Numbered from the stretch's first letter, positions 1 through 12,794 are shown. The stretch is DNA of 64,000 nucleotides from Oreohelix idahoensis (GCA_024509875.1 JAMPIV010008521.1:186001-250000), one strand, 5' to 3'. Notes: generated from the sequence alone by a model not told the origin. A program made the numbers and translations.

Positions 1-1567
1 CTCATCATCCTGGTGAACACTCCTGGTGCGTTATGCAATCCGAACGTCATCACATTAAATGTGTAATGTCCTTCACTAGTGCTGAAAGCTAACAAAGATT
101 TAACTTCCTCCTTGACTGGTATTTGATAATACCCTTTACTGAGGTCAATTTGGGAGAAAATTGTTGCTTTGCTGAGCTTAGTGAACAACTCAGAAACGGT
201 TTGGAGAGGTTCGGGCTGAAATTCCGTTACCGCGTTTAGCAGCCGGTAACCTATACACAGCCGAACTTCCTTATTGGGCTTCTGCAACAGCACTACACTC
301 GAACTATAAGGAGATGTCGACTCGCTGATAATTCCTGCCTGACGCAGCTTGTCTATTTCTCCGCGAAGTGCATCAGCTTTTGCGTACGGGATGGGGTAAA
401 CTCTGGTTCGAAAAGGGGTCTCGTTTGTTAATTTCATGTCAAATTCGATGAGATTTGTTCGACCAGGTGCATCCGTTAAGACTGCACTGTACTGCTTCAG
501 TAGCGCCCTGGTTTTTGTTTTTTGTTCTACTGAGAGATTGTCGCCGAACATGACATCTTTAAAGGATTCTGTGGGTTGCAATGGATACTCCATGCAACCA
601 TCATCATCATCCTCGTCTTCCGTTGCTATGGCGACAGCCAGGAGATGCTCGGAGGATGGCACTGGTCTTTCCAGATATTTCTTAAAAAGATTTATGTGGA
701 AGACCTTCTCCTTTCCTTTAATGCAGATCTTGTAATTAGTATGTGAGATCTTTTTAAGGACGGTAAACGGCCCTTGCCATCCGATGCGAAGTTTATTGCT
801 TCCGGTTGGAAGTAGCAACAAAACTTTCTCCCCTGGTTGTAGTTCTCTCTCTTTTGCAGCTTTGTTGTATCTTTTAGTATGTTTAGAGCGGGCTTTCTTA
901 AAGTTGGTGTTGGCTAGATCCCATCCTAGCTTTAACCTTTCCTTGAGCTCAGATACATGCTTGCAGAGACGACTGTCTCGTCAGCCTTTTGGTCTGTCAG
1001 AGACCGAAGTAAGGCTTCTAGTGGCCCCTTAATAGGTCTGCCAAATAAAAGTGTAGCTGGCGCGAAACCCGTAGACGCTTGGGGAACCTCTCTGTAGGCG
1101 AATAAGGCAGCAGATATATATAGGTCCCAGTCTTCCGGTTTCTCATGACCCAGCTTACGTAACATCATGGTGAGGCTGCCGATAAAACGTTCCACGAGCC
1201 CATTTCCGGCCGGATGGTAGGGACTTGTGTGGATATGTTTGGCCCTCTAGATCTTAAAGATCTCCTCCATTAACAGGCTACGGAATTGGGATCCATTGTC
1301 CGTCAAAACTTGTTGAGGGAATCCCAACCATGTAAACATTTGCACGATGGCTTCTGCGACATGCTTGGAATCTATGCATGTTAGCGGTACAGCTTCGGCC
1401 CACATTGTGCAAGTGTCGACTAAGGTCAGGACGAACCTGTTCCTTCTTTTGGTCCTTTCCAGGGGTCCAATGATGTCGACAGCAACCCGTTAAAATGGAG
1501 TCCCTACTATTGGCATTTGCCCCATGGGTACTGGGGGTGTCAAGTGCTTGGGTGCTACCCGTTAGCA
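1..1567 (-). pseudogene. Element A integrase and reverse transcriptase (partial, frame-broken)
   Basis: Downstream part of pol, read right to left. The rve integrase core (about 1480-870) shows a first aspartate in a V-D-I-I-G-P motif, then L-T-D-N-G-S and a G-N-G-L-V-E-R motif. It is followed by an SH3-like integrase C-terminal region (about 860-640), an acidic linker, and RT fingers and palm from about 430 to position 1. RT motifs include L-D/Q-I-D-L-S-K-G-Y-Y-Q-I and F-G-L-H-N-A-P. The catalytic Y-x-D-D lies beyond the window edge. Several frameshifts and stops break the frame, for example after the zinc-binding motif at 1568 and after the core near 930. Integrase clearly precedes RT. Family assignment is secure; this copy is not functional. 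Confidence 0.85.
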
Positions 1568-2959
1568 CTAGGCGCAGGATTTCACATACTTGATAATGTC
1601 AGAGTTCATTCCCGGCCACCAATAGTGGGTTTTTATTCGCTGAATAGTGGCGTTTTGTCCCATATGTCCGCTAAAGGGAAGAGAGTGCCCCATTTCTAAG
1701 ATCTGGCTTCTGTACTGCGTCGGTACTAGGAGCTGGTTATTCCCTGTGTCCGGTTCGCCCGTTCTACGATACAATACGCCATGCTTAGAAAAGATGTCTC
1801 CGTGGTATCTGGGGTCCTTAGCCATGGGCAGTTTTCTAAAGCAGGGCTCCAGAGTAGGGTCCTTTTGTTGCGCCTCCTTCAGTTTATTCGGCAACAAATT
1901 TGACGCAGGCTCCCTCTCCTTCTTAGTTTGCCCTCTTGTGGTTACCGCTGCCACAATCGGCTCCTTAGGTCTCCCAATAAACACGTTTCTACATCCCAGG
2001 ATAACTGAGTAGATAGGATTATCCATTATGGCCGCTTTAATAACACCTCTGACAAAATCAGAGTGTATTTCTACCAGTGCGATAGGAAGCGTTCTGGGTG
2101 CATCACTCTTGAAAACTCCACTAAGTTTGACGGTTTCCTCTGTCTCCTGACCTGGTTTGACTAGGTGCCTAGCGACAATACAACTAAAGCTTAATCCAGT
2201 GTCAAAGAGACAAGTAGTTGAGGTACCATTCAAAATTACAGTTCCTCGCGTTGAGGGTCGGTCTCCCTCAGGGTGAGAATCACTGACACTGACTCTACCT
2301 TTCGAGGCTGTATGCAAACATCCGATGCGGTTTGGACCGGTATGCTTGCCCTGATCAGACGTTCCTGTTGTAGGGGTCTTCCCTTTTCCTTGACCTTGGT
2401 GGCCGCGCTGCCACGTAGGCTTGGTGGGTTGATCAGAATTGTTATTCGGGGGATATCGGGTTTTGTAGAATTTCGATTTTTCCTGGGGAGGCCTCTGGTT
2501 GTTAGTTTCTCGTTGGGAATAATGTTGAGAGGAGTTGGAAGAATAGGATGACTGCTCTAGATTTTGCTTTCGAGATGGCTCATCTGTGGGTTTACGTTTT
2601 GTGCTTGGAAGTTCGGCCATTGCATTGGTATAGCGTTCAGCCTTATTGAGGATGTTCTCAAGCCTGACTGCACCCTGTTCAGCCAAAAATCTACGGGTTT
2701 CGTTTGACAAAGTTGACTTTATCTGTTCCACAAGAACAAGTTCAAGAAGTCTCTCATATGTAAGAGGTAATTCTGATAATTCAATGCACTTTGTCAAATA
2801 GCCCGTTAGACGTGAAGAGAACTGAGGGAATGTTTCCGTGCTCTCTTTTCGGCTGTTTCTGAACATCCGCAGAAATTTTTGGGCAGTCATCTCGACCGCT
2901 CTAGCAAGGCCTTCTTTAGCATGTCGTAATCATGTTGGTTGGTTCCCAGCTTTGTGTAT

Positions 2960-3019
2960 ACAACAAGAACACAGGAATATCCCGCAACCTCATTCTACCC
3001 CGTGCATCATCCTTCACGT
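2960..3019. repeat. 60-base LINE-derived patch inside element A gag
   Basis: These 60 bases match exactly the reverse complement of 28883-28942, near the end of ORF1 of the CR1/Jockey-like LINE. In the gag reading direction the patch replaces about seven codons present in element E between the A-L-K-G motif and the K-L motif. It adds 20 codons without shifting the frame. Confidence 0.8.
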
Positions 3020-3278
3020 TACCTTTCAACGCGGTGGAGAATTTAAGACTCCAACGGGAACTCTCTAGCCCATGCAGATTTGCGAGCCTCTCGAATTTTT
3101 CTAATAAGGTGTCAATTTTTTCATTGGGGCTGGGAAAAGACTAAACCAAAAGACATCGCAGTTAATTGGGCAGATTGAGTGCTGGAGAGATCCATTGACT
3201 GAGACTGGGGCGAAGACGGCTCTCCATTATTTGAAGTAGAACTGCCCCGACTTTCTAAAGCCTTAAGCGCCAGTTCAT

Positions 3279-3308
3279 GCTGTCTCTCTCTCTCTCTCTC
3301 TCTCTCTC
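3279..3308. repeat. CT microsatellite, left half, interrupted by element B
   Basis: A CT dinucleotide run that continues as another CT run at 21705-21725 on the far side of element B. In the gag direction of A it reads GA repeats, coding alternating Glu-Arg. CTCTC at 3304-3308 and 21705-21709 is the 5-bp target duplication of B, although inside a microsatellite its exact register is ambiguous. Confidence 0.85.
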
Positions 3309-4398
3309 TGTTACGTACATTTATTACCTACGGGGGTAGTCTTCGGTCCTGCCAAATGTACGCACCAGTTTTATATAGTTATATTATTTGTGCGTTCGAT
3401 TGATTCACGCACTGACGTGCACAATGCTGTGTGAGTTGCTTTGGACGCACGTGTAACCTAGTTGAGTAGATTGTGACGTCATGATAGGGGCAGCTCGGAC
3501 GACATTTATGTCCGCAGTGTTATTCTTTGATTCCTGGCAAATTTGAAGAAGCCATCAGTTGTATTCGTATCTATTGGTCTTCATGGCGAAGCCAATAGTG
3601 GGAGTATGAAGTAAGTGTCGCCCCATTTCTTATGGCAAGTTTAATTATGTAAATTAAAGTATCAGGCCGCTCCTATTAATGGTCTAGCGGGAATTCATCG
3701 GAGATGACATTCCTAGAATTGGACACACGGAGTCGATAGCCTTTGGAATCTTTTCGTAGAGGGAGAATCCATATGTGGAATCAAGTTAATGAATATATAT
3801 ATGCTTCACATGTTTAATATGCCGTTTTACCTATGCCAAAGTCGTGGCATGGATACCGAGAGGTTAGCCAAGATGAAACACTAACCTGGTTGTATTGTTA
3901 TATCTGCCTTTGTTTGGATTGGATATGCTATCTAAGAATTTTATGAAGAAAGTCTGGGATGCTTACAAGTATGATATAAATTATTGCTCCGTGAGAATGA
4001 ATCCGTTTGCCTTAATAAACGTCCTTGGGAGAAGGTCAACGGACGTTAATACCATGTCTGTTATATGGTAATGGAAGTGATCCTTAGCCACTGGAATATA
4101 AGAGAACTTAACTGTTAGAGAATCTACAACAACTATTAACAGTGATATTAACATTTTGACGTATGATCTTCGCATCTGTAACTATGATTGTCTTGTTCCA
4201 CTTCGTTGGTGTCACGTCAATAAAATATATGTACAGTAATCACCGACTTGTGTGCTGCCAATACTTGCCCAGTTCACCCAATTCAACGATACTTGTTGGA
4301 ATTTTCGTTTGAAGAACATTGTTGACATTCATTCCGTTTTGGCCATTCGCGTTTCAATTTACCTCTAAACTGAACTCAAAGAAAAAACGGAGTCAACA
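3309..4398 (+). repeat. Element B 5' LTR
   Basis: Starts TGTTACGTAC and ends GAGTCAACA. Same length as the 3' copy and no difference seen between them. AATAAA near 4215 could be the polyadenylation signal of the transcript. Short antisense open frames in it are not supported as genes. Confidence 0.93.
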
Positions 4399-5462
4399 AT
4401 AATTGGTATGCCAATGTGGTCTGGAAGTAATTTCAAAGGAACGTACCCATCCAAATTATCGTTTGAAAAGAAGAATTTTTACTTTCAAGGCGACATCATC
4501 TCAATTTGGATCCTAGCGTGATAATGAATCAAAATCAACTCAAATGCTCAAGATCATCAATCAACCTCCACGTCAAGTTCTACAGCGACTGACTGCCTTG
4601 CTCACCTCTTCATCATTATTGCGTGCGAGCTGTAATCTAGATAAGCAGAACGAAGTATTTTATCTGTAGACGTACATCCACGGAGACGAGGCACATTGAT
4701 TTTTTACCTGCACGCGAGATGAGTATAACGTGTTTCCTTTGTACACTTTATTACGCTTAGTTGTGCCTTCCGTGATATGTCCACATTCATATTTTTCGTG
4801 TTAAGTGTTATATGTTGTGTATTCTTCGTGGGAGGTTGGGAATGGCGACTTGGGACGGGAAATTACCAGTTTCACCACAGGTCCGTCTTAAGTGTTCTGT
4901 AGGACATTATTTTGCAGACTTCCCGCAGTGGAATGTTCCTATGCGTGAGCATAGAAGGATCTTTGGTCCACTGTGTCTGGTAGTCTGTGACACCTGACTG
5001 TTTTAGCTGTTTCGTCAAGTTTTAATCGTTGTTTTTGGTAGCTATTTTTACTTGTACCTTATTTTCATGATGTATTTTGTATGTGATTATTGTCCATCTT
5101 ACCTGACTGTCGTTCATTTCTTTACAAAGCATATGTTTTTACACTGTTTTGTCAATTGTCTTGTGCATTATTTGATCGTAGATGTCATCGTAATTTTTTA
5201 CGACATTCTATTTTAGTTCCACATTTTATTTTATTCGATTTCTACGACTGTAGTCATTTGTCTTGATTATCGTGTCGTGTCAGTATTGTGCTATTGTCTG
5301 TCACGTTATTGCTTTCACACCATTTCATGTTATAAATTACATTATTAATTATTAATATTATTGCCTATTATATAAATTGATTTTACCGTTCTAGAACAGG
5401 AACGAAAACCACTAGTTGTAGTAACAATTTTAAGTAGTATTATTACATAATAAAATTGAATA
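4399..5462 (+). other. Element B 5' leader with candidate primer-binding site
   Basis: About 1.06 kb between the 5' LTR and gag. A TGG at 4404-4406, six bases after the LTR, starts the candidate primer-binding site (TGGTATGCCAATG). I could not match it to a particular tRNA. The rest is T-rich and has no convincing gene. A 61-codon frame at 4812 has no recognisable feature. Confidence 0.6.
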
Positions 5463-6314
5463 ATGGCTACCTTAGACTATTTCATTAAGCAAGCAAAAGC
5501 TCTTCAAATGGCTCCTGAGGAAGCAAAAGCATTTGCACTTGCAGAATATAAGAAAGCTCAAGAAATAGAAGCTGATCAGAGAAGGTTAGAAACTTTACGT
5601 TTGGAAAATTTGAAATTTGAGGCAGATCAAAAAAGAATTGAAGCTGAGGAAGAGGAGAAAAAAATGAGATTAGCCGCTGAATTAGAAGAGAAACGATTTC
5701 AGCGAGAGGCAGAACAGAAGCAAAGGGAGGCTGAAGAAAAACAAAAAGAAATGGAAGAAAGAAGATTAATAGCTGAACAAAACACAAAACGACTTCAGCT
5801 TGAGATGGAAGAGAATGAAAGAAAACGACAGCATGAACTGAAATTAGCAGAGTCAGAATATGAGAGACTTAGGTTAACTCAGGAATCTAAATCTCAGAGA
5901 ACTTTTGAAAGCCAAACTTCAGCCAGACATGATAATTTTAAGGAAATTCACCTTAAATTACCAAAATTTAATCCCCCGTCTGATGACGTGATATTCTTCC
6001 TAGATAGGTTTGAGGCCACTTGTGTGTCTTATAACGTGGATAAAGCTCTATACTGTACATATTTATCCAGATTACTTACAGGGGACGCATTAGCAGTTTA
6101 TCATACCACCAGCATTGGTGAGAAAAATGACTATAATGCTCTTAGAGCGGCACTTCTGCAAAAATTCCAAATGACAGAAGACCAATATCGATCAAGATTT
6201 CATACATTACTACCTCAATCTAGCAAAAATTTTAGTGATTTTCTGTCACAAATACGACTAACATTAGAAAGATGGATCGAATTATCCAAAATTGAAAAGT
6301 CGTATGAAGGTCTC
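5463..6314 (+). pseudogene. Element B gag, N-terminal part (split by element C)
   Basis: Begins M-A-T-L-D-Y-F-I, matching the gag starts of C (M-S-T-L-D-F-F-I) and D (M-S-T-L-E-Y-F-I). Residues about 25-150 are a Glu/Lys/Arg/Gln-rich coiled coil. The capsid-like domain follows (K-L-P-K-F-N-P, then Y-L/F-L-D-R-F and R-W-I-E-L-S). The reading frame runs into the LTR of C just after Y-E-G-L. The other half resumes at 15486, where the duplicated GTCTC allows the conserved D-L-L-M-R-D-K motif to follow in phase. Gag would form the particle shell of the element. Confidence 0.9.
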
Positions 6315-7458
6315 TGTAACTGTCTTTTTTTCTTGTTGAGGTGATCACTGGCCCAAGACAGTATACATGTTGTTAGATGTGTAGTGCGAGCGTATGATGA
6401 ATTGAGTGTGGGTGCGAATGAAGACGCGAATGTGTTTAGGCTCGTATAGATGTAGATCCTGCAACCCATACTCTCACATGCAGTAATCAAGGATGCTTTG
6501 ACACTGCAGGCATGTTTCAAGACATTTATTGACGGGAACACACATAGTATCAACAGGAACAGTCAGTGTAACAAGGTCATGCTGACCTGACATCGATAGG
6601 TATACATTTGGCATTCAAAAAGGTAAACATCAGAATAGACGTGCATGGTCAATAGCAAAGTTCTTCAATAATGACAGTTCGTAGCGTCGCCCTTGGCGTC
6701 TCTGACTAAACGCGTCAGATGCCTTAGTTACCTTGACACATAGGTGCAACTTGGCACTCCCGCCAATTGCACATATCAGGCTGTAGTATAATAGCCGAAA
6801 GCACAGGCCTCGTTCTGACGTCGGCCGTGTACTTCTGTTAAATAGGTTATCATCAACCCTGCAGTAATACTTATTGTAGATAGAAGTTCCGCCAATCTGC
6901 GGCTCCCACAATATATCTTCGTCACTGGATTTCTGGACAATATAAGACTAACAGTCTTGGATGGCTACCTCGAGCACAAATATATAAGTTCTGAAATGGC
7001 GGATCCGTGAACTGCTGTTCACCCTAGGTAATCCTTTACATGTTCTGCCACCGAAAAGCGTAATAATGCATAAAGGTCGGTATTACCTGGTAAATGAATC
7101 CTCAGAACTACACAAGGAATTCTGTCGTCATCCCGACGCACAGAGATTCACTGGGGGAAACTGCCATAGCAGTTACTTCGAAGATTCTCCCCGAAAAACA
7201 ATGGACTCTTGGTCCCTTCAGAAAAACAGGACCTCCCGGCTTCCCGGAAGTATATCTCACTCCCGCTTAAAAAACCTTCCCATAGGCCTACGCCCGAACT
7301 GACAACCTCTGACCCTAAAGGTCAAACACAATGAATGAATAAACAAGGGAAGACAACCCCTAATCAACCTGACATCGCAGGTAAAGACACAATTATACTT
7401 ATGATACAAACATAAGCAAATAACTTGACAGATGACTCCGTCGAAAATGACAGCAACA
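6315..7458 (-). repeat. Element C 3' LTR
   Basis: On the minus strand it starts TGTTGCTGTC next to the polypurine tract and ends GACAGTTACA beside the target duplication. The start resembles that of element D (TGTTGCGGTC), linking the two. The small open frames repeated identically here and in the other LTR are part of the repeat, not genes. Confidence 0.93.
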
Positions 7459-7508
7459 TTACTACCACCCCCCTGTAAAAAAAAAAAATGCAATTTTTTT
7501 TTTTTTTT
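7459..7508 (-). promoter_or_regulatory. Element C polypurine tract and adjoining A/T hairpin
   Basis: On the minus strand a run of 15 A, the loop TTGCA and 12 T form a long hairpin. The purine-rich ACAGGGGGGTGGTAGTAA follows at once and touches the LTR. The purine stretch would prime plus-strand DNA synthesis. The T-run occupies the place of the U-box known next to retroviral polypurine tracts. Confidence 0.75.
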
Positions 7509-7895
7509 AATATGTTCATGAGCAAGATAGCACCAGTATCACTTCTGTGCTCATGCAAACAATGAACCTAATATCAGGTACAATAGAAGAGGGTACAAAT
7601 CATCTCCCAACATAAGAGAAAATATTTCCTTTAAACCAAACAAACTAAGGGATACCATTCAAGAAACCTAAGTTGCTGGCAATACCAATCATATATCAAA
7701 CATTACTAAATAATATAATCATAGCAATATACAAATGTCAATGCTATTTTAGCAACATATCACTGATGGATGGACAAAATGAAAATTTGTTAAATTATCT
7801 AAACATCATCCAAATACATTTGTATTACAACATATTATGATATTAAGGACAGACCTAAGTCTGAAAATATATCAGGAAAAACTAGGACACAAGAT
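7509..7895 (-). other. Element C 3' untranslated stretch
   Basis: AT-rich sequence between the RNase H stop codon and the A/T hairpin. I see no gene or further repeat in it. Confidence 0.6.
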
Positions 7896-10830
7896 TTAAC
7901 TGGAATCATGTGGGCATCTAGACAATATGTCCGCCATCACATTATCCGAACCACGGATAGCTCGCACCGTGAAATGGAAAGGCTGAAGAGCAATAGCATA
8001 ACGAGTAGATCTCGAGCTCTTCAAATCCTTACTTTGCATAGCCGTAAGAGCTTTTTGGTCGGTTTCCATAAAGAAATGCGCGCCCAGAAGGAACCTTTGT
8101 AGCTTAAGAATGGACCAAACCATAGCCAACAATTCACGGTCCAAAACCGAGTAATTCCTTTCTGCCGCATTCAGCTTCCTAGAAATATACATTACAGGAT
8201 GCAGAGTTCCTGAATATTCCTGCATTAGTGCCGCTCCAATGCCAGTGGAAGAGGCATCACTACGAAGGACAAAAGTCTTATCAATCGTCGGTAGTCTTAA
8301 GATAGGATGAGATGAGAACAAATTCTTAACCTGATCCAATGAAGATTGGCATTCTTGGGACCAACGCACCATATTAGGAGAACCTTTTTTTCAATAACGT
8401 TGAAAGTGGTGCCATAATGGAGGACAGATTCTCAATGAATCTTCCATAGAATTGTATCAATCCCAAGAGACTACGCACTTGCTTTTTTGTCTTCGGAACC
8501 GAGATATTTAATATCTTTGAAATGTTTTGGTCCTCTGTCTTCAACAGACCATGACCAACTCGATGACCTAGGAAGGAAATTTCACTAAACCCAACAAAAG
8601 CTTTAGAGGGTTTAGCAGTCAATCTATGCTCACGTAGAGTAGATAGCAATTCCTTCAGACCCACATAGTGTTCTTCCCAAGTATCGCTGAAAAGACAGAT
8701 GTCGTCTAAATATGCAATGACATCTGCACGATCTGATAGAATTCGTCGCATCATGCGTACGAAAGTCGCTGGGGCGTTCATAAGCCCGAAAGGCATAAAA
8801 TTCCATTGAAACAGACCCCTAGGTGTCGAAAAAGCAGTGAGAGGTTTGGCGTGTTCCGTCAGTGGGACTTGCCAATAACCTTTCGACAAGTCTAGTTTAG
8901 TAAAGAATTTAGCTTTAGAAAGTCTAATAAGTAGATCATCTAATAACGGCATAGGTTCAGCATCGAACTTCGTAACTTGATTTAATTTGCGATAATCAAC
9001 GCAAAGACGTATGTTATTGTCTTTCTTTCGAACAATAACTATTGACGAAGAATAAGCTGAAGTGGATGGTTCAATTATTTGTAGTTGAATCATTTCATCC
9101 AATTCTTTCTCGACTTGTGCTTGAAAATGAATAGGTATTGGGTATGGTCTTACTCTGATCGGATTACGATCAGTAAGTATGATGTCATGTTCTATGACAT
9201 CTGTGTGTCCAGGAATGTCGGTAAGGACATCCTGATATGATTGTAACGTAGAGGATACTTGACGCTGTTCCTCAAAAGACAAGTTGGAAGAGACTGTAAC
9301 GTCTCTCCACGATTCCGTTGAAGTAAGTGGAATCGCAGGAAGAGGTAAGTTCACGTCAGAAAAAATAGTTTCCTCATCCTGTATAACGGACAGGGATGAG
9401 ATGTGACCATGTTGAACTGGAGAGTCGTCCGTCGCCTGGAAAATAGGCTGTAAATAGTCTGGACGTTCAATAAACTCTGTTAGCATATTTATATGGAAGG
9501 TTTTATGCCTTCCATCCACATCGACAATATAGTCGACATCAGAAATTTTCGAGACTATAGTGTATGGACCCTTCCAAGAAATGAGAAGTCTATTCTCTCT
9601 TGAGGGCAGTAAGACATATGCTTTGTCTCCAGGACAAAGTTGACGTAGGCGTCTTTTCTTATTAGCAAATCGCCTAGCTTTTTCTTTCGCAAATTCGGAA
9701 GATGAAGTTGCTAACCTGCACGATTCGATAATCTTTTCCCTAAGAGCTATAACATATTCATATGACGATTGTGTATCATCGTCGATATTATCGGAAGTTA
9801 TCAAATCGTGTAACAAGGACATTGGCCCGCGCGGTTGCGCGCCAAAGACAAGTTCGAAAGGAGAAAACCCTGTATGCTCGTTGGGAACCTCTCTATAGGC
9901 AAAGAGGACTGCAGGTAAAACCCTGTCCCAATCTTCAGGATGATCCTCCGTTATCTTGCCAAGTAAGTTCTTTAGTGTCCTGTTAAGACGTTCTACCAAT
10001 CCATTGGACATTGGATGATAAATACTACTGAGAGACCTTTTAATGTCTAGCGTAGCCATTACCTGAGACATAACGTCCGAAATTAACTGAGTGCCGTGAT
10101 CCGACAGTATTTCTCCGGGGAATCCCAGACGAGAAAATACGAGCCAAAGAGCATCAGCGATATCGACAGTTGATATGCTCTTCAGAGGAATAGCCTCTGG
10201 CCAACGCGTGCACATGTCCACGCAAGTGAGGATAAATTGGTGTCCTCTGGCTGACTTAATTTTGAACGGACCAATGATGTCTATAGCCATTTTCTGAAAC
10301 GGCCGAATCGGAATATCTGCAGCCTGAATAGGAGCAGCATGTCTCGGACCCCTAGACTTGACCTCTTGACAAATTTTGCAAGATCGGCAATAAATTCGGA
10401 TGTCTTTATTCACGAATGGCCAAAAGAATGACGCAAGGACTCTAGTTTTAGTTCTGGAAAAACCCATGTGTCCCGCACACTGAGAATCGTGTGCATGCCG
10501 AAGAATTAAGGCTCTCATACACTTAGGCACAAGAATTTGCGAGTGCATAGACTTGTCCGAGTGTTGTACCATTCGTACCAATATACCATTCTTCATAGTG
10601 ATATACGATTTGTGATTCGTATTTTGATTGGGATCCCCTTTCTTTGCAAGAAGGAAGTATTTCTTCAAAGAAGGATCCTCTTCTTGACGTTTAACAAACG
10701 AGTCATGGGAAATCACCAAGTGCTCGTCTTGGCTATCAACTTCATTACTATTATCAGATGAAGTTGGGGGATTAAGAGCTTGAGCTCTTGTCACCACTGC
10801 ATTGACCGTTTGAATGTTCTTTCTTCCCAA
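7896..10830 (-). pseudogene. Element C pol: integrase, reverse transcriptase and RNase H (one frameshift)
   Basis: Read from 10830: the H2C2 zinc-binding region (H-A-H-D-S-Q-C-A-G-H, then C-R-S-C-K-I-C) precedes the rve core with D-I-I-G-P, D-H-G-T-Q and N-G-L-V-E-R-L-N, and then an SH3-like C-terminal domain (K-G-P-Y..H-I-N-M-L). RT follows with L-D-L-S-K-G-Y-W-Q, F-M-P-F-G-L-M-N-A-P and catalytic Y-L-D-D at about 8701-8712. After a single-base shift in an A-run at about 8387, RNase H follows (R-S-D-A-S-S-T-G-I-G-A, D-R-E-L-L-A, E-T-D-Q-K-A-L) to the stop. Catalytic residues are present, so only the shifts keep this pol from being open. Confidence 0.93.
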
Positions 10831-11353
10831 CTAGAAATTTGTTGCGGGGTGCATTCCTTAACCCCATGAATACGACCGATTATAAGATCCGCAATAGGAT
10901 TAGGAAGAAGACATGCATGGACATCTCCTGTGAAGAAAGGAGTGTCAATCCTAATAATAGCAGTAGGATAGCTTTCCATAGTACCACCAAATGTAACACA
11001 TTTGATTGTTTTTCCAGTGGCACAGCAAGGATCTATCAGAGACTCCTTAACCCCGACGGTAGTACATCCCGAATCGAAAAGTACTGAGACTAGCCTATCA
11101 TTTATTAGACCTTTATGTAAGATGAGAGATCCTCTCCCATCATGCGCAACTGTAGCAGGTAGAGCAGGAAGAGGGTGACCACAACTTAGCGTAGATACAG
11201 TTGATGAGTCAAACAATGTTAAGCATTGGGGGCATTCAGTTGCTCTCCCAAAATCGAAAGCACAACCAGTGATAGCCCTAGAGTTACCACTATCATTTAC
11301 TGTATTACAGGCTCCATCAAACTCTTGTTGCGCAGAGTTTGCCTGTTGGTAAG
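10791..11353 (-). pseudogene. Element C CxxC/CGH mini-finger and aspartic protease
   Basis: In a different frame from gag (plus-one, at an A11 run near 11356-11366) and from pol (one-base shift near 10820). It holds a C-P-Q-C, thirteen residues, then C-G-H metal-binding-like motif, and a retropepsin-like region with L-F-D-S-G-C-T-T-V-G and a later I-A-D-L-I-I-G-R-I-H flap/helix region. The protease would cut the polyprotein. In element D the same segment is in frame with gag, so a single Gag-Pro frame is probably ancestral. Confidence 0.85.
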
Positions 11354-12777
11354 GTCTTTTTTTTTTTGTTAAACCTAGGTCTACCTCGATTATCATTTCC
11401 CCTGTAATTATTTCGACTATCATTTCCCCTGTAATTGTTATCATATTGCCTATTGTAATCATCATTCCGGTTTGAATCCCGGTTTCTAAATTCACCATCG
11501 TCATAATCTTGACGTCGAGAATGATTACCTCGAAAATTTGAATAGTTATTATTTGGATAGCCTTTACGAAAGTGTCTCAAATTATTACCACTAAAATTAC
11601 GAGAACTACCATCTTGTCTCCACTGCATAGACGAAGAACCATCATGTGTTGGATTACTCCGCTTCTGAGTGTAATTTTGATTACTTCCCCTATTCCAATT
11701 TTGTTGAGCACCCTGAAATTTTTTTCTGAAATTAGGGCCATATGGTGTTGCCGAAGCAGCTGGCAACCCTTCTTTCACTTTAGAATTGCTAACTGTAGCA
11801 TGGGGATGTGCTGTGGCATACTGACAACAGTATTCCTCCATTTCTTTTAAGTTTTTAGGCTTACGCTCATGAAGGAATGCAAGAAAAGAATCATTAACAG
11901 ATGACAAAACCTTATCTCGCAATAATAAGTCCATTAGACCTTCATATGTTTTCTCAATCTGAGACAACTCAACCCATCGTGTAAATGTACGACGTATCTT
12001 TGTAACAAAATCAGAGAAATCTACTCCATTTTCTGGCAACATTGTCCTAAAACGAAGACGATAGTCTTCTTGTTTTAATTGGTATTTCTTTAGCAATGCT
12101 GCCCTGACAACATCATAATTAGTCCTCTCATGTTCGTCTATTGTCATAAGAGTAGTCACTGTGTCACCTGTAAAAAATGGCATCAGTTGTTCAACATATT
12201 TTTCCTTTTTTATGTTATGCGTATCGCACAAAAATTGGAATCTATCTAGATAATCTGCTACGTCATCCTTTAAAGGATTGAAATGAGGCAATTTAATCCT
12301 ACTAACAAACTCCTTTGTCGTACTCGAAGTTGTTTGCTGAGCACCCGTACTCGCCAATTTCAATTTCTCTAACTCCAAAATTGCGAGTTTTTCATCAAGT
12401 TCCATCTTCTGTTTTCTTTCCTCATGTTCCATTTTTCTAATTTCAGCCTCAGCAGCAGCTTGAAGTTTTTTTTCCTCTGCAGCAGCTTGAGCTTGAATTT
12501 TTTTGTCTTCCATTTCCATCTGGAATTTTCTTTCATCAGCTTGAGCTTTTCTCTCCTCAGCCTCTCTTTGATACCTTCTTTCTTCAAGTTCTAATCTTCT
12601 ATTCTCAGCTTCTAGCTTCTTTAGTTCAGCTTCTGCTTTCAATTTAATTTCCTCTTTTTGTTTCTTTTCTTCTGACTTTAATGCAATGGCGAATTGAGCA
12701 GATGAATATTCTTCCAATTCTTTACCAGACTTACCAAGGGTCAACCCTTGCTGGATGAAGAAATCCAATGTAGACAT
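11354..12777 (-). CDS. Element C gag
   Basis: The start M-S-T-L-D-F-F-I at 12777 is chosen because it aligns with gag starts of B and D. A longer in-frame start 20 codons upstream has no relative. Residues about 30-150 are a charged Glu/Lys/Gln coiled coil. Residues about 165-330 are the capsid-like domain (I-K-L-P-H-F-N-P, Y-L-D-R-F, R-W-V-E-L-S-Q, M-D-L-L-L-R-D-K). The tail is an Asn/Arg/Gly/Ser/Tyr-rich, RGG-like nucleic-acid-binding region instead of CCHC zinc knuckles. The frame ends shortly after an A11 run where the protease frame takes over. Confidence 0.9.
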
Positions 12778-12794
12778 TCTGTCTAATGAGATCA

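Larger units (their letters stand above)
1568..3308 (-). pseudogene. Element A gag (C-terminal part), protease and integrase zinc-binding domain
   Basis: The open frame from 2890 to 1568 (440 codons) holds the end of the capsid-like Gag region, a Gly/Gln/Lys-rich nucleocapsid-like stretch without CCHC knuckles, an aspartic protease with the L-F-D-T-G active site near 2192-2209, and the H2C2 zinc-binding region of integrase (G-H-x-x-x-x-S-G-H-M-G, then W-W-P-G and a C-x-x-C half). Between 2891 and 3308 the upstream gag continues but is broken by frameshifts, and it contains a 60-base insert matching LINE DNA. Compared with element E, the N-terminal coiled-coil part is missing here because element B split it off to 21705-21960. 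Confidence 0.85.

Noticed and set aside
3981..4175. 64-codon minus-strand frame duplicated at 21287-21481
   Set aside because: Antisense frame inside the identical LTRs of element B.
6630..7302. Small frames conserved exactly at 14657-15329
   Set aside because: They are within the paired LTRs of element C, so identity reflects LTR duplication, not gene conservation.
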